Shown here one piece after another: positions 14,881 through 22,519 of a stretch of 58,620 bases of DNA. Made by a program: the position numbers and the translations under genes. This stretch comes from a virus, in IMG/VR virus record IMGVR_UViG_3300031841_004380, positions 1 through 58,620 of that record. One strand, written 5' to 3'. The number at the start of each line of letters is the position of its first letter. Position 1 is the stretch's first letter. The notes beneath the pieces are model-generated. The model saw only the letters and a list, made by a program, of their open reading frames with translations, searched no databases and had not been told where the DNA came from.

Positions 14881-14954
14881 GGGGCTGTAGTCCAACAGGC
14901 AGAGACACAAAACTTAAAATTTTGAAAGTGTGCGTTCGAATCGCATCAGCCCTA
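14881..14954 (+). tRNA. tRNA, anticodon UAA (Leu), short variable loop
   Basis: The cloverleaf folds cleanly: acceptor GGGGCTG/CAGCCCT, D-stem GTC/GAC with GG in the loop, anticodon stem CAAAA/TTTTG with loop CTTAAAA (anticodon TAA), variable loop AAAGT, and T-arm GTGCG/CGCAT with loop TTCGAAT. CCA is not encoded. The anticodon reads UUA (Leu), but the variable loop has only five bases whereas bacterial tRNA-Leu normally has a long arm, so aminoacylation identity is open. Its 3' end overlaps the stop codon of the minus-strand HNH gene. Confidence 0.88.
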
Positions 14955-15407
14955 CTTTTTATTTTTAGCCCTATAATTATCAGTTAATGCGTGACAGTTA
15001 GGGCATAATAAAGATAAGTTATCTAGATTATTATTTGAATTATTTCCATCTATGTGATGTAGTTCTAAAGGTATTTTTTTGTCTAGCCACATAGTGCGAT
15101 TACAATTGCAGCATTTATGACTAAAAATTTGATCTTTTAGCAGTCTGTTTTTAAGTTTCCAACTTTGTATAGTTTGTTTGTTTGATAAATAATCTTCCAA
15201 AGATCTTTTTGGTCCAATTTTTTTACCTTTGTTCCATGCTTTATGATGAAAATGAGAGATATCAATATTGTATTCTTTGATTTTCTTTTTAATACAAGCA
15301 TAATTTCCACCGGCTTCTTTGAGTCCTAATTTATTTAAGCATTGACGATAACTGGAACTTTCACGACATATATTTTCAATTAATTCTTTGGTATATTTGA
15401 TTCTCAT
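14952..15407 (-). CDS. HNH endonuclease (homing type)
   Basis: This is the only clear minus-strand gene in the window. The 151-residue protein has an N-terminal helical DNA-binding region and a C-terminal HNH domain: CCNC, then LELHHIDGNNSNNNLDNLSLLCPNC, with the catalytic His pair and zinc-binding CxxC pairs. The start at 15407 follows AAGGAGA on the minus strand. The stop lies within the last bases of the tRNA. Orientation and position mark it as a probable mobile, free-standing homing endonuclease. Confidence 0.9.
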   Translation of the reverse strand: MRIKYTKELIENICRESSSYRQCLNKLGLKEAGGNYACIKKKIKEYNIDISHFHHKAWNKGKKIGPKRSLEDYLSNKQTIQSWKLKNRLLKDQIFSHKCCNCNRTMWLDKKIPLELHHIDGNNSNNNLDNLSLLCPNCHALTDNYRAKNKK

Positions 15408-15416
15408 GCTATCTCC

Positions 15417-15445
15417 TTGACAAACGAACAGGCAGACGGTACAAT
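15417..15445 (+). promoter_or_regulatory. sigma70-like promoter, divergent from HNH gene
   Basis: TTGACA at 15417-15422 and TACAAT at 15440-15445 are spaced by 17 nt; CCGATA is absent. The -35 box lies directly upstream of the HNH start on the opposite strand and shares bases with its ribosome-binding site. It would transcribe the genes from 15521. Confidence 0.7.
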
Positions 15446-15520
15446 ACATATACACCAAAACGTCTACAGATACTAACAGTTTTGTTTTTTGATTTTTAAC
15501 TTTAACCAGAAAGATAGATT

Positions 15521-15682
15521 ATGAATAGCAAGAGTTATTTTGTGGTTGCGGCATTTGCTAGTTTTTGCCTTAGTGTCGGACTATGGTTTTTGGGTGATCC
15601 TGCCATTGCTAAGGAGCAAGGTATTTTTGTGGGTCTATGGGTTCCTAGTATTCTTTGCTTGGGGAATTATTTCAATGGATGA
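15521..15682 (+). CDS. small two-helix membrane protein, 53 aa
   Basis: The product has hydrophobic helices at about residues 7-25 and 35-50 with a short charged loop (DPAIAKEQG). A similar 'SYFVVAAFASF...GLWVPSIL' protein type is widespread in phages and marine bacteria from memory. It overlaps the next gene by 8 nt in another frame. Confidence 0.7.
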   Translation: MNSKSYFVVAAFASFCLSVGLWFLGDPAIAKEQGIFVGLWVPSILCLGNYFNG

Positions 15683-15833
15683 TATGTCACTTTTTATATG
15701 TGGCATCGTGGTTACGCTCATCAGTGGGATGGGCGTGATTACGAGCCAAGTCTTTTTAGGGTATGATAAATTTCTTGAAGATAGCACAGCAAGGACAATA
15801 GAAGATGACGAGCAAATCGAACAGACTGTGTAA
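15675..15833 (+). CDS. small membrane protein, 52 aa
   Basis: The start overlaps the previous gene. One hydrophobic helix (about residues 5-28) is followed by an acidic tail rich in Glu and Asp. It overlaps the following gene by 29 nt. It is probably a partner of the 15521 product in the membrane. Confidence 0.65.
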   Translation: MDDMSLFICGIVVTLISGMGVITSQVFLGYDKFLEDSTARTIEDDEQIEQTV

Positions 15834-16128
15834 TGCTTATGTTTTAAATACTTCAGAAAAATCTATCATCAAGGCTTTTGAGATAGTAACTATGAGAGAA
15901 TTGCCAGATTATAATGGTGGTACAATTATTGAAGAAGTAAAAACAGCAGAAGAATTTCTCAACACAGATGAAGAAGCTATTGATCAACCATTCTATAGAG
16001 TGTTTGCGTTATTTAAAGATGGGTATTTCAAAAAGAGAAAAGCTATATCTGATTTTTATAATGTGCAGGAAGCAGCAAATTTTTTAGAAGAATTGACCGG
16101 AAATAAGGTAGATATTTACTCTTATTGA
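15805..16128 (+). CDS. hypothetical protein, 107 aa
   Basis: The acidic alpha/beta protein starts inside the preceding gene. Its C-terminus contains the segment FYNVQEAANFLEELTGNK, a helix resembling part of an HTH or DUF-type fold. No family is recognised. It closes the small operon driven from 15417. Confidence 0.6.
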   Translation: MTSKSNRLCNAYVLNTSEKSIIKAFEIVTMRELPDYNGGTIIEEVKTAEEFLNTDEEAIDQPFYRVFALFKDGYFKKRKAISDFYNVQEAANFLEELTGNKVDIYSY

Positions 16129-16145
16129 TCCTAACAAACTTCTAA

Positions 16146-16174
16146 CATCCCCACGCTGCCGAAATGGGTATAAT
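16146..16174 (+). promoter_or_regulatory. weak -35, TATAAT promoter with partial CCGA
   Basis: TATAAT at 16169-16174 is preceded by CCGA at 16159-16162, but the expected -35 position holds no good TTGACA match. It lies 67 nt before the pseudopilin start and is the likely promoter of the envelope-gene trio. Confidence 0.55.
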
Positions 16175-16240
16175 AGGGTATCAATTCAAGACTCAATGTG
16201 AGTCTCCTGCCTTAATTCCTACCATAACAAGGATACCCAA

Positions 16241-17209
16241 ATGAAAAACCATAAAGGCTTTACTTTAATCGAACTGCTCGTTGTTATTGCTATTATTGGT
16301 GTTTTAGTTGGACTTTTATTACCAGCGGTTCAATCAGCCAGAGAATCTGCAAGAAGAATGAGTTGTTCAAATAATCTAAAACAACAGGGCTTGGCAATGC
16401 ACAGTTGTTTAGATGCTAGAAAGTATTTCCCCGGTGCGGCATATACGGTTGACTCAGCCACAGCACCTACTAAAGCTAATCCAGCAGGTAAAGAGCATAG
16501 CTGGAGAGCATTTGTTGTAGCCTTTATGGAAGAAAGCAGTATTGCCAATCAGTATGATTTCGATAAAAACTGGTGGGAGAATACAGCAGCAGTTGCTCAA
16601 CAGCCTAGCATTTTTAAGTGTCCAACAGCATTACCTCCTAATGGTGGTTATGCAAGTATTGATGGGCCAACTAGAGATAGCGATAGTGCTGCTCCAAGTT
16701 TAGACCCAGATAATTTTGGGTATACTGATTACGAAGTATTTACTGGTGTTAAAGATAAGGTATTTCCAAACACTAATAATGTATATCAGAATAAGGGGCC
16801 AGTTTGTGATGGTGTTCTTGTAAAAGATGCAGAAACTAGAGTTGCACAAATTACTGATGGACTTTCCCATTCATTATTAATTGTAGAATGTGCTTCTCGT
16901 CCAGATACTTATAAAGCATCTAATGGTAAGAATTCTGCTACTGGCGACACTAATCAGTGTATTTCATGGGCAGACTCTTTAGGGCCGTTTAAGTTGCACG
17001 GTATTGACACAAACGGTGACAAGTGCAATAATTGCGGTGTGATGCCATTCAACGGCATTAACGATGGCGAAGCATATAGTTTTCATCCTAGCGTTATGAA
17101 CGCTGCATTTGCTGATGGTTCCACAAGAACTCTTGCAGAAAATATTGATCTATATGTTATGGCTGCTATTATCACCAGAGCAGACGGTCAACAGACAGGA
17201 GAATATTGA
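16241..17209 (+). CDS. DUF1559 pseudopilin (planctomycete type)
   Basis: The 322-residue protein starts with a type IV prepilin-like leader: MKNHKG, then FTLIE with Glu5 of the mature protein, then a hydrophobic helix. The C-terminus has the H-X9-DG signature (His282, Asp292-Gly293) that defines DUF1559 pseudopilin-like proteins, a family greatly expanded in Planctomycetota. It is full length with no frameshift. It would be processed by a host prepilin peptidase and inserted in the envelope. The next two genes encode a lipoprotein and a secreted enzyme, so this is a complete envelope cassette in a phage context. Confidence 0.93.
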   Translation: MKNHKGFTLIELLVVIAIIGVLVGLLLPAVQSARESARRMSCSNNLKQQGLAMHSCLDARKYFPGAAYTVDSATAPTKANPAGKEHSWRAFVVAFMEESSIANQYDFDKNWWENTAAVAQQPSIFKCPTALPPNGGYASIDGPTRDSDSAAPSLDPDNFGYTDYEVFTGVKDKVFPNTNNVYQNKGPVCDGVLVKDAETRVAQITDGLSHSLLIVECASRPDTYKASNGKNSATGDTNQCISWADSLGPFKLHGIDTNGDKCNNCGVMPFNGINDGEAYSFHPSVMNAAFADGSTRTLAENIDLYVMAAIITRADGQQTGEY

Positions 17210-17211
17210 TT

Positions 17212-17613
17212 ATGAGAACCATTATTGTAATCTTTACTTTTCTGTCGATACTATTGGCTGGATGTGGTTCTGGTAAGACAGTTCCTAAACCAGTAGCAAA
17301 TATAGAGGGTAAAGTTCTACTACCTAAAGGAAAACCCCTAGAAGGTGGAAGAATTCTACTCAAAGCAAAAGGTGCTAGTGGAACCGTCTTGGCTGATATT
17401 GATAAGGATGGTAGTTTTGAAGTAGACAGTAATGAAGTAGTACTTCAAGGCGACTACGAAGTGTATTTGGTATTCAGATACAATTCAGCAACGGAACGTA
17501 AACTTATTAGATATGTTCCAGCAAAATATCGTGAAATTGGAGAAGGTGATTCTGACATTTCTATTACGTTAGGTGAAGATAATCAGAACATTACTGTAAA
17601 ATTGAAAGCATAA
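17212..17613 (+). CDS. planctomycete-type lipoprotein, carboxypeptidase-regulatory-like domain
   Basis: ATG at 17212 is preferred over TTG at 17206 because AGGAGA at 17197-17202 is correctly spaced. Residues 1-18 form a lipoprotein signal with lipobox LAGC (Cys18). The mature part is a beta-sandwich with EGKVLLPKGKPLEGGRILL, then DKDGSF and YVPAKYR near the end, matching the small lipoproteins that usually sit beside DUF1559 genes in planctomycetes. It is probably anchored in the outer or cytoplasmic membrane next to the pseudopilin. The binding partner is unknown. Confidence 0.85.
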   Translation: MRTIIVIFTFLSILLAGCGSGKTVPKPVANIEGKVLLPKGKPLEGGRILLKAKGASGTVLADIDKDGSFEVDSNEVVLQGDYEVYLVFRYNSATERKLIRYVPAKYREIGEGDSDISITLGEDNQNITVKLKA

Positions 17614-18641
17614 TGATAAGAAGTATTTTATTTATATTGATGTGTTTCAGTGTGGTGGGAAACTGCTACGCTGAACCATCGGTAACTATCGCTAAAAAAT
17701 ATATCATACCACACATAACAATATCTGAGGACGTTAAACTTGGAGGCATTAGCGATCTTATTGCAATATCGGATACGCAGTTTTATATCATTACTGATCG
17801 TGGGCCTAATGGTAAAATAGAAACTCCAGAAGGTAAATTTCGCACTCTATTATCTCCAGACTTTAAACCTAGAATATTTAGAATTGGATGGAATGAATAT
17901 CTTCAAACATTCCTACTGGGCGATTACATAAATATTAAAGGACAGAATGGAGACTGCAACGGAAAACCGAATAGCGATAAGGTTAAGAAAATTTTAAATG
18001 CAGATGGGACTAAGCAAATTCTACCAGATGTTGACGGTGTTGATCCAGAGGGTATTGTTTGCAAAAGAAATGGCTCATTTATTGTTACAGAAGAATATGG
18101 GCCTTCTATCATATTTAACGGTAGCGGAGAAAGATACACCCCATTATCTCACCATAGAGATAACCGTGGATTTGAAGCGGTTGCATTAAGTGAAGATGAA
18201 AAGTATTTGTGGACTATGCTACAGAGTCCTGTCGATGAAGGCGATAGAATTATACCATTCATTATCTTTAATCTAAAAACTAAGATTGTTGATCGTAGAC
18301 TAAACTACACGCTTGAAGAAGATACTGAGGATGGTAAGATATGTTGTATGAGTCGCTATAATAAAGACTGCGTTTTAGCTTTAGAACAAAGCGACACAAC
18401 TCCAGCAAAACTATTCCTGTTTAACACAAAAAATGAACAGAAAGCACTGTTTGCTTCACTTGAAAATATTCTACCAGAAATGGCTCATGATATTTCTAAT
18501 GGGAAAAGCGATAAGATTACTGGCCTTAAATTAGAAGGCATGGATTTTATTGACGCTAATACTATTGCGATAGTGAATGATAACGATTTTGATGAAGAAA
18601 AAAATAACTATTTGTGGATATTGAAAATTAACAATGATTAA
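17613..18641 (+). CDS. secreted esterase-like phytase-family beta-propeller
   Basis: The 342-residue protein has a Sec signal (about residues 1-20) and the motif set of the phytase-like/esterase-like family: ISDL, ITDRGPNG, DPEGIV, ITVTEEYGPS-type segment (IVTEEYGPSI) and RGFEAVAL. These are spread across a predicted six-bladed propeller rich in Asp, consistent with calcium binding. The activity of the family on phosphate esters is poorly defined; it could release phosphate outside the cell. It overlaps the lipoprotein gene by one base and the kinase-like gene by 8 nt. Confidence 0.82.
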   Translation: MIRSILFILMCFSVVGNCYAEPSVTIAKKYIIPHITISEDVKLGGISDLIAISDTQFYIITDRGPNGKIETPEGKFRTLLSPDFKPRIFRIGWNEYLQTFLLGDYINIKGQNGDCNGKPNSDKVKKILNADGTKQILPDVDGVDPEGIVCKRNGSFIVTEEYGPSIIFNGSGERYTPLSHHRDNRGFEAVALSEDEKYLWTMLQSPVDEGDRIIPFIIFNLKTKIVDRRLNYTLEEDTEDGKICCMSRYNKDCVLALEQSDTTPAKLFLFNTKNEQKALFASLENILPEMAHDISNGKSDKITGLKLEGMDFIDANTIAIVNDNDFDEEKNNYLWILKINND

Positions 18642-19188
18642 TAACGACTATTTGGTTGATATGAGTTGGTGCGACTCTGGAGGGTCTTGTGACTTTCTAC
18701 CAATTCGGGGGCATAAAAATTTAGGTTTTAAAAACTTCAAAAATAAATCTAAAGCTAAAACAGCTTGGAGTTTTCAATCAAAACTATCTAAGTTCAATCT
18801 TGCCCCCAAATTGTATTCAGGTATTTGTAAAATCCCATATTCTTATGATCCAGAACTTTTAAAATACTGGAACCCCAAAGATACCGTAACAGAGTGGGGA
18901 TTTGTTACTCAAAAAGCAGAAATGCTTGACGAGACAGATCAGCCGCTAATTAAGTTACAAAATTTAGTTGACGCAATCTATAAGCATACTAGCATAAAAT
19001 TTTGGGATTGCCACTGGACGAATGTGGGCTATATTAAACATAGAGGTCGCAACAAACTGGTGTGTATAGATACTGGAGAAGAAAGTTTTCAAGGCTATGC
19101 TAATGCTTGGGGATATGAAGAACCGGGGCCAAAATGCCCATATTGCAATGTTTATGCTTGCGAATGTTCAACAATATATTCTAGCTAG
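18634..19188 (+). CDS. protein-kinase-like protein
   Basis: The 184-residue protein shows a shortened kinase-like C-lobe: FWDCHWTNVG looks like the catalytic-loop D-x-H-xx-N, and LVCIDTGEES some 15 residues later resembles the metal-binding DxG. Upstream, AWSFQSKLSKFNLAPKLY resembles the N-lobe helix of aminoglycoside/choline-kinase-type folds. A Gly-rich loop and invariant Lys are not clear, so activity is uncertain. A terminal CPYC/CEC pair suggests a zinc knuckle. Confidence 0.6.
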   Translation: MINNDYLVDMSWCDSGGSCDFLPIRGHKNLGFKNFKNKSKAKTAWSFQSKLSKFNLAPKLYSGICKIPYSYDPELLKYWNPKDTVTEWGFVTQKAEMLDETDQPLIKLQNLVDAIYKHTSIKFWDCHWTNVGYIKHRGRNKLVCIDTGEESFQGYANAWGYEEPGPKCPYCNVYACECSTIYSS

Positions 19189-19199
19189 GAGAATAACTG

Positions 19200-19505
19200 A
19201 TGCCTTATATTAATGAAGAAGAAAGACAGGAATTAGATGGGTGTATTTATCAAATGGTAAGATGTATATCTGATACTAGGGTTCATCTGAACAATCCACA
19301 AGATTTTAGTAACTTTCTTGGACGTATCAATTATTGCTTTTCTAGGGTGATTATGGGGGTTATGAAAAATATCTCCTACAAGAATATTGCTATGATAACT
19401 GGTGTATTAGAAAATATCAAACAAGAACTTTATAGAAGGGTAGCATCTCCATACGAAGATAAAAAGATTGTCGAAAATGGGGATATCAAAGAATACAGAA
19501 AATAA
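19200..19505 (+). CDS. DUF6899-like phage protein
   Basis: The 101-residue helical protein begins MPYINEEERQEL and ends ELYRRVASPYEDKKIVENGD, a pattern I associate with DUF6899, a phage-enriched family without known function. The start follows AGGAG at 19187-19191. Confidence 0.75.
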   Translation: MPYINEEERQELDGCIYQMVRCISDTRVHLNNPQDFSNFLGRINYCFSRVIMGVMKNISYKNIAMITGVLENIKQELYRRVASPYEDKKIVENGDIKEYRK

Positions 19506-19506
19506 T

Positions 19507-19767
19507 ATGGAAAATTCTAATACAATCATATCACTCCTGCTTGAAAATCAGAAATCTTTATCCGACATAAAGAATATGATCACTAAAATTAATGAAGAAA
19601 TTGCTGAATTAACAGAAAAAATTCAAGAATTTGAGATCATATTTGATGCTGCGGAAATTATTGAAGAACAAGCACAAAGAGATGAAGAAATTTACGGAAA
19701 AGAATGGAATCCATATGATGACGAGGATTTTACACCAGACTTTTACGAAGATTACGACAGCGAATAA
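19507..19767 (+). CDS. acidic coiled-coil protein, 86 aa
   Basis: Start 19507 is chosen as the first ATG after the previous stop; a longer frame starts at 19468. The N-terminal 55 residues form a coiled coil and the C-terminus is strongly acidic (Asp, Glu, Tyr), resembling a DNA mimic or an unfolded acidic tail. No clear ribosome-binding site is present. Confidence 0.55.
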   Translation: MENSNTIISLLLENQKSLSDIKNMITKINEEIAELTEKIQEFEIIFDAAEIIEEQAQRDEEIYGKEWNPYDDEDFTPDFYEDYDSE

Positions 19768-19780
19768 TTTAGATTAACGC

Positions 19781-19809
19781 TTGACAAGCTGGATAGCCGA
19801 TGGTATACT
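19781..19809 (+). promoter_or_regulatory. sigma70-like promoter upstream of rIIA
   Basis: TTGACA at 19781-19786 and TATACT at 19804-19809 are spaced by 17 nt. CCGAT is present at 19797-19801 but closer to the -10 than in the others. The leader holds CTATCACAGGA and CTTTTTGGAGA. Confidence 0.8.
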
Positions 19810-19851
19810 TAGGCTATCACAGGACAGTTTGACCTTTTTGGAGAATCACAG

Positions 19852-22491
19852 ATGAAACTTGCAGATCGTACCGTTGAGATTCACAGTCGGGGCATTGACT
19901 CAAACAATCAGTTCACGATTGCCCAGACTAGCAAAATGTTTAAAATCCTTTCGGACTCTCTTTATTCCGATAAGGTTATGGCAGTTGTGCGAGAACTGTC
20001 TACAAATGCTTATGACGCTCACATTGCAGCAGGCAATAATCAACCGTTTAAAGTAATTCTGCCTACTATGGCTAACCCTAATTTTACCGTGAGGGATTAT
20101 GGTACGGGACTTTCTCAAGAGGACATGGAAGAACTCTACACAACTTATGGGGCCAGTAATAAGAACAACAGCAACGATTTTGTTGGTTGTCTTGGTCTTG
20201 GGTCTAAGAGTCCATTTGCTTATACTAAGAGTTTTAGTACCACCTCTTACCACAATGGTAAAGCGTACAACTATATAGCGGCTATGGACGAAGATGGTGT
20301 TCCTAGTCTTAGCCTGTTTGGAGTCACTGAAACTAATGAGCCTAATGGTCTTGAGATTAGTTTTGCAGTCAAGCAGTATGATTTTGATGAGTTTAGTCGA
20401 AAGGCTATGAGGGTCTTTCATTACTTTAAGATGAAGCCGATTATTGAGGGTGGTACTCTATCTACTCTTAATGACAACTCTTACTCTCGCCACAATTATA
20501 TTATCGAGGGTGAAGGTTGGAGGATCGGAAAGATTACATCAAATGGTGGCAGTTATTATCCTAATGAATACAATAATATTGGAACCAGTATTGTTGCTAT
20601 CATGGGTAATATCGCTTATCCAGTAGACCCCTCTAAAGTTATCGGAGATAAAGATAAGGAGCAAGAAGTCAGTGACAATATTCAACGCTGGAACCGTGCT
20701 TTCAAACGGGCAGACGTTGACAACTGGAAGAATCTAGTCAGAGAAATTGTCAGCCAAGGTATGTATCTAGAAATCCAATTTGATATTGGTGAACTAGAGA
20801 TGGATGTTAGTCGAGAAGGTTTGCAGTACACTAAGGATGTGATTAAGATTCTACAACAAAAGACCTCTGCTATTTACCTGCAACTCAAGGCTGATATGAG
20901 TACCAAGATTGCAGAGTGTGATAGTCTGGTCGATGCTTATACTACCTATTATAAGTTGAGTGATCTTGCTGGTGGGTGGACTGCTGGTGCTGACTGGACT
21001 GATCCAGACGGCAAGGTGCATACATTAAAGTCTGGTACTGATCTAGAATATAAGTTTGCAAAGCGTAAGCAGTTGTATGCTATCAATTTTAGGTCGGCAG
21101 GCTATCGTTCTCGTAGACTGGTTTATCTTACAGACAAAGTTCATTGTGAAACTTTGCAAGGCAAGGGAAACTACTATTGGGATCGTAAAACCAAGAGTGG
21201 CCCGCTAACATTCTTCAGGGCCGATACCGCTAGTGCTGAATCTGCCAAGAAGATAGTCACCAAGTATTGCAACCAGAATGACTGTATGGCATATCTTATG
21301 GTTGATAGTGATGATCATAAGGAATCCGACAAGGGTTTTGATCAACTCATTAAAGATATCGGTGGAGCAGACAGGGTTCTAAAAGTTTCTGACTATCGTA
21401 GTCTGATGCGTACTGGAACCTCTGGAAAGAAGCGTGGTTCTACAGGAACGATCAGTAAGGATGAAGTATTTATTATCAAAGGATCGAAGGATTGCACAGA
21501 TGATTGTAAGAGACTGTCTGGTAAAAGCCTTAATGCTTCAGATTATCTTAAAGAACTGTCTGATGATCTTGCAGATAACCTCGCCGATAATCCCGTTCTG
21601 TATGTATCTATCACAAGATATGCTGTAGATGATGGTCAGTCTAGTATTTTTGCGATTCATGGAGCCATGACAAAAGAGGGTAGTCCTCTGCATCCCCTAC
21701 TTAAAAATCAAAATGTATTTGCTATCAAGAAGTCTGCACTTAGCAAACTCCAAAAGCAAGGCGTTAAACTAGTCAAGTTCGATACTTGGTTTGCAAAAAA
21801 GATCGAGAAGTTTAGCAAGGATATATCTCAGCAAATTGACGGATATCATCAAGTAATAGATTATTGTAGAGACGAATTGAATACCGTAGATGATAGGTCT
21901 GGATATAACTGGAGAAGTTCTAGTGCTAGTGATAAAAGAATTATGGCAACCCTGCTGAACATTTATGGTCTAGAGTATCGTAGTCACATCAATAACAAGA
22001 GTCTGTGTGATGTGATGGATAACTGGATGGCTATATGGTTCTTTGGTAAGATGATTCCAGATGATACTAGATTCAGAAACTTTAAGCAAGGCGATGTTAA
22101 TGCACATATTGCAACTATTCTCGCAAAGTATGGTATGAATGGTCTTGATCCGGCAAAGATTAAGAAAGTCTATGAAAAGTATACAGAAACCGTAAATGCT
22201 CTGGGCAATTTTACCGACACTATATCTGATGCTCTAAAAATTTCAGATAAAAGTATTCGTGAAAGAAAGCATCAGTTGCAAGATATCACGGTCATCAGAA
22301 AAAATCTTAAAGCACAGGTTGACAACTCACCTCTGCTCAAGTATATTGTAGGAATGGACGATAGTAGTAGTGGACACGTTGGCGAGGCTAATCCAGACAA
22401 GCCGATTTGCACAGATGGCTACTATACGCCAGAGTGGTACAAAACTGTCGATGCAGATGGTCTGCGTCGGGATTTGGGAAAGTTGATTTGA
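19852..22491 (+). CDS. rIIA: rIIA-like GHKL ATPase
   Basis: The 879-residue protein has a GHKL ATP-binding domain at the N-terminus: ELSTNAYDAH with Asn52, RDYGTG with Asp82, Gly84 and Gly86, and GLGSKSPFAY at 115-124. T4 rIIA is a membrane-associated protein involved in lysis inhibition and resistance to RexAB exclusion. The length is compatible, somewhat longer than T4 rIIA. It is followed 28 nt later by an rIIB-like gene. The start after GGAGA is clear. Confidence 0.88.
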   Translation: MKLADRTVEIHSRGIDSNNQFTIAQTSKMFKILSDSLYSDKVMAVVRELSTNAYDAHIAAGNNQPFKVILPTMANPNFTVRDYGTGLSQEDMEELYTTYGASNKNNSNDFVGCLGLGSKSPFAYTKSFSTTSYHNGKAYNYIAAMDEDGVPSLSLFGVTETNEPNGLEISFAVKQYDFDEFSRKAMRVFHYFKMKPIIEGGTLSTLNDNSYSRHNYIIEGEGWRIGKITSNGGSYYPNEYNNIGTSIVAIMGNIAYPVDPSKVIGDKDKEQEVSDNIQRWNRAFKRADVDNWKNLVREIVSQGMYLEIQFDIGELEMDVSREGLQYTKDVIKILQQKTSAIYLQLKADMSTKIAECDSLVDAYTTYYKLSDLAGGWTAGADWTDPDGKVHTLKSGTDLEYKFAKRKQLYAINFRSAGYRSRRLVYLTDKVHCETLQGKGNYYWDRKTKSGPLTFFRADTASAESAKKIVTKYCNQNDCMAYLMVDSDDHKESDKGFDQLIKDIGGADRVLKVSDYRSLMRTGTSGKKRGSTGTISKDEVFIIKGSKDCTDDCKRLSGKSLNASDYLKELSDDLADNLADNPVLYVSITRYAVDDGQSSIFAIHGAMTKEGSPLHPLLKNQNVFAIKKSALSKLQKQGVKLVKFDTWFAKKIEKFSKDISQQIDGYHQVIDYCRDELNTVDDRSGYNWRSSSASDKRIMATLLNIYGLEYRSHINNKSLCDVMDNWMAIWFFGKMIPDDTRFRNFKQGDVNAHIATILAKYGMNGLDPAKIKKVYEKYTETVNALGNFTDTISDALKISDKSIRERKHQLQDITVIRKNLKAQVDNSPLLKYIVGMDDSSSGHVGEANPDKPICTDGYYTPEWYKTVDADGLRRDLGKLI

Positions 22492-22519
22492 AAAGGTTCT
22501 ATCACAGGAGTAATTAACA

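Noticed and set aside
15540-15674. First half of a long frame at 15540-15833
   Set aside because: Its first half is a shadow of the 15521-15682 gene; only the part from ATG 15675 is supported.
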